Source: JAHFUS01 sp035689115 (GTDB lineage: Bacteria; Actinomycetota; Acidimicrobiia; Acidimicrobiales; GCA-2861595). From it: DNA of 64,000 nt. The stretch covers positions 1 to 64,000 of the forward strand of contig DASSMA010000045.1 in assembly GCA_035689115.1 (NCBI GenBank). The letters are read 5' to 3'. Every line of letters begins with the position of its first letter. The first letter of the stretch is position 1. The translations under genes and the position numbers were made by a program. This document shows positions 23,871 to 31,224 of the stretch, piece by piece. The notes beneath the pieces are model-generated. The model saw only the letters and a list, made by a program, of their open reading frames with translations. It searched no databases and was not told the DNA's origin.

Positions 23871-26800
23871 GGGCCGAAGAGTACGACGGGCACCACGCAC
23901 TCCTCGGGCGACGTGCCGCCGTGCACGTAGCGGCCCTCGGGGCCCCGGCCCCACGACGGGTTCTCCCGGAAGCCGTGGTCGGCCAGCACCACCAGCGGGA
24001 CCGACGCCGGCAGCGACACGAGCGACGGCACCACCCGCCGGGCCACGCCGGCAACCGAGTCGTCGAGGAGAGCGGCCAGCTCGACCGACGTGCGGTGGAG
24101 GCGCTCGTCGATGCCGGTGGCCACCGCCACCGACACCGGCGGTCCCGAAGCCCACAGCTCCTTCAGGTCGTCGGTGCTGTGGTCGCGGTCGGCCCGGACC
24201 AGCACCGCCCCCTCGTACCCGAGGTGGGCGAAGGGAACGTCGCCCGGGCCGGAATGGGACGCCGAGCCGGCGGGCACCGGGCGCCCGAGCCGGAGGGCGG
24301 CCACCGACTCGGCGGTCCGAGTGGGGTGAGGCACCACCGCCCACCGCCACGCGACCGGGCGGCCGGGGAGGGCGTCGGCGACCAGGCGGGCGACCAGGCG
24401 GGCGGCGTCGGCCCGCATGGCGTCGACCAGCAGCACGCCCACGCGGCCGTGCTGCGCCAGCAGCGGCGCCACCACGGCGGCGCCGACCTCCCAGATCGGC
24501 AGGCACCCGGGGAAGCCGGCGTCGGCGTGGAGTCGGAAGCGGGCGTCGACGGCCGACAGCACCCGGCGGGCGCCGATGCGGAAGGCGTCCACCGCGTCCT
24601 CGCCCACCACCGCCGGGCCGGCGCAGGCCAGCGCCGCCCTGCTCACCAGCTCGGGCACGGCGGCGTAGTGACTGGCGTACACCTCCTCGACCAGCGCCGC
24701 CGGGGTGGCTTCGGCGCCTTCCCGCTCGACGGCGGCCAGGTGGCGGGCGGCCTCCACGAGGAGGGCCAGCGGCGCCACCTCGGCCGGCGCCAGCAGGGCG
24801 TGCTGGGGGGCCAGGGCGCCGGCGCCGGCCACCAGCCGCACCAGCTGGACGTCGGCCGCCAGCCGGCGCAGGAACTGGTCGGCGGCCAGGCGGACGGGAT
24901 GGCGCAGCAGGCGCTCGCCGGCCAGCACGGCGGCGACGTCGGCGGCCGGCGCCCCGGCCAGGCCGAGGGCGGCGGCGACCTGGTCGCCGAGGACGGTGCC
25001 CGGCCCAACCCGGCCGTCGAGGTCGGCCAGCTCGGCCCGGGCAGCCAGGTCGCCGAGGGCGGCGTCGGCGGCGGCCGCCAGCCGGTCGGGGTCGGCGAAC
25101 AGGCGGGACGGCACCCACGGCGGCGGCGCCGGCCGCTCGGCCCACCACGCCGCCAGCCAGAAGGCGTCGGCCGCCTGGTCGGCCGGCAGCAGGGCGGCCA
25201 GGCCGGGGAACCGTTCGGCCAGCACCGCCTCGGTGGCGCTCACCGCCCGGGGACGGGCCGGCTCGGGAGCGGGCGCCCGGAGGGGCGGTCGGTCGGCGCT
25301 GTCGACCACCTCCACGAACCCGCCCGGCGGCACCTCACCGCCCGGGTCCACCCACGACGCCAGCAGCTCCAGCAGCCGGCGCTTCGGGTAGCGGCGGCCG
25401 ATGAGGTCCTCGCGGAGGGCGGCCAGGTCGCGGGTGACGATGAGCTGGGCGCCGGTGAGCGCATCCCGGAGGACGGCCGGCAGGTCGCCGGCCAGGGCGG
25501 CGGCCACCGCCTCGGCGTCAGGCGCTCGCCCGCCGGCCAGCTCGACCAGGCGCCGCACGCCGGCCGCCATCTCCGTGCGGCCGAGAGCGTCGAGGTCGGC
25601 CGCCGCCGCCTCGAGGCGGGCGCGGTGCTCCTCGCCGGAAAGCTCGGTCAGGTACTGGCCCACGCCCCGCTCGGCCGTCGCCACCACGGCCCCGGCGTCG
25701 AGGACGGGCAGGGGCGTTCCGAGGGTGAAGCCGCACTGGCAGCGCGGCTTCCAGGCCAGCTCCGTCTCCACCCGGGCCCGGCACGGCCGGGGGCCGGCGG
25801 CGGCGAGGAGCCGGTCGACCTTCACCCGGTCGTCGGGCACGGCCACTGCGCCGATGGAGGCCAGCCGGGTCAGCGCCCGGTAGGCGGGCGTCTGCCGCAC
25901 CTCGTCGAGTCGCCCCGGGGAGACGGCGCCGTAGTGCCGGTCGTGGGCCTCCTGGTAGGCGGCCACGTAGGCGCTCCGGAACTCCCGGTTGGCGGCGGCG
26001 AAGTCGGCCACCCGGTCGCGTGCGGCCAGGTCCAGGCAGTCGCGGGCGAGGGCCAGCGCCGCGTCACGGGCGCCGGCCAGCGGGCCCTCGTCGGGGAGCG
26101 CCAGATCCGAGGACGTGAGATAGGCGGCCGCCTCCTCCACCCGCCGCAGGTCGTCGCGCAGGAAGCGGGCCACCGCGCCCAGACGGCGGGCGGCGGCGAC
26201 CATCCCTGCCGGGTCGTCCACCACCGAGGCCATGCGGGTGAGGCCGGCGGCTGCGCCGAGCGACGGCGGGCAGGCCTCCACCACCGCGCCCACCAGCGCG
26301 GCGTCGTCGACCACCGGCGCCACGTCGGCCCCGCCCAGCGCCGGCACCTCCACCACGCGGGCCAGCCCGGCCCGCACCTGGGCCAGATCCTCCCGCCGTG
26401 CTTCGAGCCAGGCCTGGAGGTACTCCCACGCCGAGCGCTGGGCGGCCGCCGTCCAGGGGTCGAAGGGGCCGGGCCCGCACACCGGCCCGAGCGCCAGCAC
26501 GGCTTGCCGCACCGCCGGCTCCACCAGCTGACCGCTGGCCAGGCGGTCGGCCGGGGTGACGGCGACGAACGGGTCGGTGAGGGGCCGGTTCCCCCGCCGC
26601 GCCTCCAGCAGCCCGGTCTGGACGCACACGTTGAGCACCAGCACCGCCTCCATGGCGGTCAGCCCGAAGGGTCCCTCGGCCAGCCCCGTCATCACGTCCT
26701 CGGCCGGCACCGGGCCGCCGTCGCCCACCAGCCGCAGCACCTCGGCGACGGCCGGGCTGCGGGCCGGGTCGGCCCCGACCGTGGCGCCGTCCTTGCGCAC

Positions 26801-28963
26801 CTTGGCCAGGCCCAGCGGCACGAGGTAGCCCTCGATCAGTGACCGCAGCGGGCCCCGGCTCACCGCCGCCGCCCCGAGCCGCCCGGGCACGACGGCGTCG
26901 CGCAGCAGCTCGCGCACGAACCGGTCGCCCACCAGCTCACCGCGTGGCGCCACTTCGAAGTGGCGGGGGTGCAGCGCCGACAGCAGCGGATCGACGACCG
27001 CCGGCAGCAGGCGCTCGAAGGGCAGGCCGGCCAGCGACGGCAGGTCGGGCGCGGCCCCGGGACCGTGCACCCGGCCCTCGAAGTACATGCGGCGCAACGC
27101 TTCGCGGCACACGGCGGCGTCGCCTCCGGCCGTGCGCTCCAGCACCTCCACGAGATCGTCGCGGTCCTCGTCGCGGGCGGCGACGAGCACCAGCCGGCGG
27201 CTGTGGACGTCGAGCACGGCGTCGCGCTCGGCAGCCCGGACCGGGCCGGGGACCCACACCGCCAGCCGCTCGACGGCTGCCACCAGGTCGGCCGCCCGGG
27301 CGTCGGCCTCGCCCTGCTCCTCCAGCTCCGGCTCGGCCAGCACGAGGCAGCCCTCGGCGCCGGCCGCCCGGGCCCGCTGCACCAGGCCGGCCGCCTCGCC
27401 GGCGTCGAGGTCGAGGACGCGGGTGGTGACGAGGAGGACGGACCGCTGGGTGTTCTGCCACATGACCTCGCGCCGGGACGTCCCCACCTGGGCCTGGAGC
27501 TGGAGGGGCAGCGTCGGCGACGAGCCCAGCTCGGCGAGGGTGGCCGCCACCCGCCGGTCGCCGGGCGACAGCTCCGCCCTCGCCTGCTCGACGCGGTTGC
27601 GGGCCACCATGCCGGCGTCGGCGTCGGGCACGACCGTGTAGGTGACCGGCGGGCCGGGCTCGGCCACCAGGTAGGCGCCGCTGCCGGCCAACGGCGTCAG
27701 CACCGCCTTCTCCAGGTAGCCGGCGTTCGCCTGCGGGTCGAGGTCGCTGACGCGCGCCAGCAGCATCCCGGCCAGCTCGGCCGCCGTGCGGGGCCGCTCC
27801 AGGGGCGAGGCGGCGAGCAGGCACATCAGTTTCACCGCCCGCAGGGCCAGGTCGACGTCGTCGCCGTCCACCAGTTCAGGTGCGCCGCGCTCGAAGTAGG
27901 GGACGACGGTGTCGGCCAGGCGGGCCGTCTCGGGGCGCTCGTGGAGGCGGCCCCGGAAGTGGTCGAACACGTCGTCCGGGGTGACCAGCCCGTCGTAGGG
28001 GCGGTCGAGACAGGCGGCCAGCCGCCGGCAGATGAAGTCCACCACGCCCCGCTGCTGGGACAGCAGGAAGCGCAGGCCCTCCAGCACCGAGAGCGTGTCG
28101 GGGTGCAGCGGGTAGCAGCGGGCCAGGCGCCCGCCGTCGACCGGCGCTCCCGGGAAGGCGCCGACAATCCCCTCCCTGGCCTGCTCGACCCAGCGCTCGG
28201 CGCCGGGGCGGAGGCGCACCAGCCGGCCCCGCACCAGGTCCTCCACGTGGCGCATCGACAGGGTGAGGCTGGGCCGGTAGCGGTCGCGGATGCGGGCCAG
28301 CTCCTTGCCGCTGACGTTCGCCACCGCCTCGATGTCCTCCTGGAGGGCGGCCACCACCAGCGCCGGCCGCTCCCCCGCCCACTCGCCGAGGAACTGGAGG
28401 AAGCGCAGGTCCTCGGTGAGGGCCGGCCCCTGCTTGGCCCGCAGGAACTCGCTCAGCTCGTCGAGCAGCAGGACGGCGCCGCCGTGGCCGGCCTCGGCGG
28501 CGGCGGCCAGGAAGGCGTCCCAGGACTCCCGCCGGTCGGTGCCCGACGCGGGCGCCCGCCGGCCCAGGGCCCGCCACGCCCGGGCCGCCACCACGTCCTC
28601 CAGGGCGGCGCCGGCCCGGTACTCGACCAGCGGCACGCCGACCGCCACGCTCGGCCGGGCGGCGCCGGCCAGCGCCCGCAGCTCCTCCGTCCACCCGGCC
28701 AGGCCGGCGGCGGCGGCCGGGTCGGCCAGCAGCTCCCCGGCGGCGGCCAGGAAGTGCGACTTGCCCGACCCGAAGGGGCCCACCACGAAGAAGCCGGCCC
28801 CCGCCTCGCCGGCCGCCGCCCGCAGGACGGCGGACAGGCTGCTCACCACGTCCCCGGTGAGCACCAGCTCGCCCAGCCGGGCACCGGGCCCGTCGAGGCG
28901 GACGACGGTGTCGACCACAGCCACCTCGACCAGGTCGCCGATGGTGGGCGACGCCTCCGTCAC
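23867..28963 (-). CDS. Giant ATPase fused to a C-terminal PglZ domain (BrxC/DUF6079-like + PglZ)
   Basis: The product has 1698 residues and starts at GTG 28963, overlapping the TPR gene stop (GTGA). Residues ~1-400 form a P-loop ATPase: Walker A GPFGSGKS (62-69), Walker B AVLLLDELSE (163-172). The early part VVRLDGPGARLGELVLTGDVVSSLSAVL recalls DUF6079/BrxC/PglY-type ATPases of phage-defence loci. A possible small zinc motif PRCQCGF lies near residue 1060. The C-terminal ~190 residues are PglZ-like (alkaline phosphatase fold): VGVLLVDAMRADAARL (~1508-1523), HPTRTAESVAAL, and VVLADHGF (~1662), the usual metal-site motifs. In BREX, these two activities sit in separate proteins. No BREX methylase, BrxA, BrxB or BrxL was seen nearby. 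Defence is one option; a housekeeping or stress role is equally open. Confidence 0.82.
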   Translation of the reverse strand: MTEASPTIGDLVEVAVVDTVVRLDGPGARLGELVLTGDVVSSLSAVLRAAAGEAGAGFFVVGPFGSGKSHFLAAAGELLADPAAAAGLAGWTEELRALAGAARPSVAVGVPLVEYRAGAALEDVVAARAWRALGRRAPASGTDRRESWDAFLAAAAEAGHGGAVLLLDELSEFLRAKQGPALTEDLRFLQFLGEWAGERPALVVAALQEDIEAVANVSGKELARIRDRYRPSLTLSMRHVEDLVRGRLVRLRPGAERWVEQAREGIVGAFPGAPVDGGRLARCYPLHPDTLSVLEGLRFLLSQQRGVVDFICRRLAACLDRPYDGLVTPDDVFDHFRGRLHERPETARLADTVVPYFERGAPELVDGDDVDLALRAVKLMCLLAASPLERPRTAAELAGMLLARVSDLDPQANAGYLEKAVLTPLAGSGAYLVAEPGPPVTYTVVPDADAGMVARNRVEQARAELSPGDRRVAATLAELGSSPTLPLQLQAQVGTSRREVMWQNTQRSVLLVTTRVLDLDAGEAAGLVQRARAAGAEGCLVLAEPELEEQGEADARAADLVAAVERLAVWVPGPVRAAERDAVLDVHSRRLVLVAARDEDRDDLVEVLERTAGGDAAVCREALRRMYFEGRVHGPGAAPDLPSLAGLPFERLLPAVVDPLLSALHPRHFEVAPRGELVGDRFVRELLRDAVVPGRLGAAAVSRGPLRSLIEGYLVPLGLAKVRKDGATVGADPARSPAVAEVLRLVGDGGPVPAEDVMTGLAEGPFGLTAMEAVLVLNVCVQTGLLEARRGNRPLTDPFVAVTPADRLASGQLVEPAVRQAVLALGPVCGPGPFDPWTAAAQRSAWEYLQAWLEARREDLAQVRAGLARVVEVPALGGADVAPVVDDAALVGAVVEACPPSLGAAAGLTRMASVVDDPAGMVAAARRLGAVARFLRDDLRRVEEAAAYLTSSDLALPDEGPLAGARDAALALARDCLDLAARDRVADFAAANREFRSAYVAAYQEAHDRHYGAVSPGRLDEVRQTPAYRALTRLASIGAVAVPDDRVKVDRLLAAAGPRPCRARVETELAWKPRCQCGFTLGTPLPVLDAGAVVATAERGVGQYLTELSGEEHRARLEAAAADLDALGRTEMAAGVRRLVELAGGRAPDAEAVAAALAGDLPAVLRDALTGAQLIVTRDLAALREDLIGRRYPKRRLLELLASWVDPGGEVPPGGFVEVVDSADRPPLRAPAPEPARPRAVSATEAVLAERFPGLAALLPADQAADAFWLAAWWAERPAPPPWVPSRLFADPDRLAAAADAALGDLAARAELADLDGRVGPGTVLGDQVAAALGLAGAPAADVAAVLAGERLLRHPVRLAADQFLRRLAADVQLVRLVAGAGALAPQHALLAPAEVAPLALLVEAARHLAAVEREGAEATPAALVEEVYASHYAAVPELVSRAALACAGPAVVGEDAVDAFRIGARRVLSAVDARFRLHADAGFPGCLPIWEVGAAVVAPLLAQHGRVGVLLVDAMRADAARLVARLVADALPGRPVAWRWAVVPHPTRTAESVAALRLGRPVPAGSASHSGPGDVPFAHLGYEGAVLVRADRDHSTDDLKELWASGPPVSVAVATGIDERLHRTSVELAALLDDSVAGVARRVVPSLVSLPASVPLVVLADHGFRENPSWGRGPEGRYVHGGTSPEECVVPVVLFGP

Positions 28964-29928
28964 TTGCGGCCCTCCGGGATCTTCTTGAGGGCGGCGTGGA
29001 AGGCGCCCTTGCGGCCGGCGCCGGCCCGGGGCAGCGCCGCCTCCAACGTGGACCGCAGGCCGGCGTGGTCGCCGCGCTTCTGCTGGAGGCCCACGTAGGT
29101 CTTGAACAGGATCACGTCGTCGGGCTGCTCCACCAGGCAGGCCCCGAGCACGGCCGCCGCCTCGTCCAGCTTGCCGGCCCGCCGCAGGGCGTAGCCGTGC
29201 TGGCGGCGGGCCGACGGGGCGCCGGTGCGGGCCGCCTCGCCCCAGACCTCGGCCGCCGCCTCGTCGTCGCCCGCCTCCCTCCGCAGCCGGGCCAGCACGC
29301 CGAGCAGGTACCGGTTGTCCCGGCCCGCCGTCTTGAGCAGGACCTTGACCTCCCGCTCCCGCCGGTCGGGGGGCAGCTTGGCCAGACGGGCCTCCACCAG
29401 CTTGGCGTAGGCCCACTGGTCGCCCGGTGCCTCGTCGTGGGCCCGCTGGTACATGGCCTCGGCGCCGTCGAGGTCGCCCTCGCGGGTGGCGACGTCGCCC
29501 AGCACGATCCACCCGCCGGACGCCGCCGGGTGGGCCTCCACCGCCCGCAGGGCAGCCCCCTTGGCGCCTTCCACGTCGCCGGCGCTGAGCCGGCAGCTGG
29601 CCAGCCGGACCGGCGCCCACCAGCCCTTCTCCCCCAGCGCCACCGCGTCGGCGTAGCTGCGGGCCGCCTCCTCCCACCGCTCCTGGCCGGCCAGCAGGTC
29701 GCCCCGGACCCGGGCGGTGAACGCCGTCGTGCCGGCCACCGCCTCGGCCCGGTCGAGGGCGTCTGCCGCCTCCGCCCGCCGCCCCCGCCTGACCTGCACG
29801 TCGGCCAGGTGGGCAAGTGCCGGCGAGTGCGACGGGTTGCCGGCCAGGAAGGACTCGAGGGCGATCAGGGCGCCGTCGAGGTCTCCCGAGCGCTTGCGCT
29901 CCAGGGCGGCGTCGAGATCCCGCGACAC
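28960..29928 (-). CDS. TPR-repeat protein coupled to the ATPase-PglZ gene
   Basis: The 322-residue product starts at GTG 29928 and overlaps the next start by GTGA. It is a series of about eight to nine tetratricopeptide repeats (DLDAALERKRSGDLDGALIALESFLAGNPSHSPALAHLADVQVRRGRRAEAADALDRAE and later GDLDGAEAMYQRAHDEAPGDQWAYAKLVEARL). The C-terminus is basic (GRKGAFHAALKKIPEGRK). There is no signal peptide or membrane segment, so it is cytoplasmic. Its coupling suggests that it scaffolds or regulates the ATPase-PglZ protein. It is not a known BREX component. Confidence 0.82.
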   Translation of the reverse strand: MSRDLDAALERKRSGDLDGALIALESFLAGNPSHSPALAHLADVQVRRGRRAEAADALDRAEAVAGTTAFTARVRGDLLAGQERWEEAARSYADAVALGEKGWWAPVRLASCRLSAGDVEGAKGAALRAVEAHPAASGGWIVLGDVATREGDLDGAEAMYQRAHDEAPGDQWAYAKLVEARLAKLPPDRREREVKVLLKTAGRDNRYLLGVLARLRREAGDDEAAAEVWGEAARTGAPSARRQHGYALRRAGKLDEAAAVLGACLVEQPDDVILFKTYVGLQQKRGDHAGLRSTLEAALPRAGAGRKGAFHAALKKIPEGRK

Positions 29929-30016
29929 CGAGGAAGACTAGGCGTTCGCCTCGCTGGCCGAGCATTGCCGGCGGCCGCACCCGGCGCCGGAGGCGCCCTC
30001 CCCGGCTGCCGGGACG

Positions 30017-30049
30017 ACAAAGCTCGGCGAGGAACCTCCGGTTCCGAGC
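30017..30049 (-). terminator. Hairpin after the AAA ATPase gene
   Basis: On the minus strand GCTCGG and AACC pair with GGTT and CCGAGC around a GGA loop, with a five-base bulge, then TTTGT follows. It lies just after the stop of the 30054-31175 gene and before the TPR gene, so it may separate the two transcripts. Confidence 0.45.
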
Positions 30050-30053
30050 CGAC

Positions 30054-31175
30054 CTACAACGGGAACGTGTCGCGGATCCAGAGGGCGAGCAGCGGGTCCA
30101 CCAGCTCCCACCCGGCGCCGGCGGAACGCAGCACGCCGCGCCGCACGAGCGCGGTGAGCGGATGGCGCACCGACTGCTTCTTCAGGTCGAGGGCGGCGCT
30201 GGACCGGGCGAAGGGCGAGTGGCCGTGGGCGACGGCCCGCAGCACCCGTGCCTCGTTGCCGGCCAGGCCGGCCCACAAGGCGGTGAACTCGCCGCCGAGG
30301 CGGCCCAGGGCGGCCTCGAGGGCGGCGGGCAGCGCCTCGTCGTCGGCTGGCGCCCCGACCAGGGTTCGCTCCCACAACTCGTGGGCCAGCAGCAGTGACC
30401 GCTGAGGGTGTCCACCGGTGAGAGCGGCGATGCGGTCGGCACCGGCGCCGGCGTCGCGGCTGGTGGCTTCGAAGCGGTCGGCGATGTACTGGGCCAGCGC
30501 CGGCCCCGGCAGGGGCGGCAGGGTCAGCAGCTCGGCCTGGCCGTAGAGGGGACGGGCCGTGTCGGAGAAGAGCAGCTCGGTGAGGTGGGGCTCCGAGCCG
30601 GCGAACAGGTACGACACCTCGGCGCTGTGGTGCTGGATGTGCGAGCGGACCAGGCCGTCGGCGCCGTCGACCGCCGCGATCCCCTGGAACTCGTCAACGA
30701 CGACCAGAACCCGGGAGCCGCGCTCGGTGGCCAGCTGCCGGGGCAGTTCCAGCAGCCCGTGGACGATGGGCACCGGATCGCGGGCGGGATCCTGGGCGAA
30801 GGTGGCCGCCACCGAGGCGGGGCCGAGAGCCAGGTCGATCTGGAGGTTGCGCAGCAGCGCCCGCAGCAGGGCACGCAACCGCCCGGCCGCTCCCGCCCGG
30901 TAGGCGGCGTCGAGCCGCACGGCGAGGTCGGCCATGCTGGCCAGGCCGAAGAGGTCGACGCGCAACGTCGGCAGGTCCTCCGTGCGCTCGAGGTGGTCGG
31001 CCAGGGCGTTGACCAGGCTCGTCTTGCCGTAGCGGCGGGGCGCGATGAGGGTGACGAAGCGGCCCCCGACCACCCGCTCGACGAGGGCGGCCAGCTCTGC
31101 GTCGCGCCCGGTGACCTCGTCGGCGCGCAAGGGCCGGTCGAAGGGGAACGGCGACATCGCCGGGTGCCAGACCAA
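30054..31175 (-). CDS. AAA/STAND-like ATPase with C-terminal winged helix
   Basis: The 373-residue protein starts at TTG 31175, chosen because GGAAGGAG precedes it; ATG 31157 lacks a ribosome site. It resembles archaeal-type AAA ATPases: VTGRDAELAALVERVVGGRFVTLIAPRRYGKTSLVNAL (Walker A, residues ~50-60), VLVVVDEFQGI (Walker B, ~165) and YLFAGSEPHLTELLFSD. The last ~80 residues form a winged helix (ALDLKKQSVRHPLTALVRRGVLRSAGAGWELVDPLLALWIRDTFP). Proteins of this kind act in signalling, toxin-antitoxin or defence loci. It is next to the ATPase-PglZ and TPR genes on the same strand, but a hairpin separates them. A perfect inverted repeat lies in its promoter region. Confidence 0.8.
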   Translation of the reverse strand: MVWHPAMSPFPFDRPLRADEVTGRDAELAALVERVVGGRFVTLIAPRRYGKTSLVNALADHLERTEDLPTLRVDLFGLASMADLAVRLDAAYRAGAAGRLRALLRALLRNLQIDLALGPASVAATFAQDPARDPVPIVHGLLELPRQLATERGSRVLVVVDEFQGIAAVDGADGLVRSHIQHHSAEVSYLFAGSEPHLTELLFSDTARPLYGQAELLTLPPLPGPALAQYIADRFEATSRDAGAGADRIAALTGGHPQRSLLLAHELWERTLVGAPADDEALPAALEAALGRLGGEFTALWAGLAGNEARVLRAVAHGHSPFARSSAALDLKKQSVRHPLTALVRRGVLRSAGAGWELVDPLLALWIRDTFPL

Positions 31176-31186
31176 GGGATACTCCT

Positions 31187-31213
31187 TCCAGGTACGAAGC
31201 GATGATACCTGGA
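31187..31213. promoter_or_regulatory. Inverted repeat, candidate operator
   Basis: TCCAGGTA (31187-31194) and TACCTGGA (31206-31213) are exact inverted arms with an 11-base spacer. They lie 12-38 bases before the TTG start of the AAA ATPase. TATCAT on the minus strand (31207-31202) overlaps it and could be a -10 box. A dimeric regulator, possibly the winged-helix protein itself, is a reasonable guess. Confidence 0.6.
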
Positions 31214-31224
31214 GGTAGCGTCCT

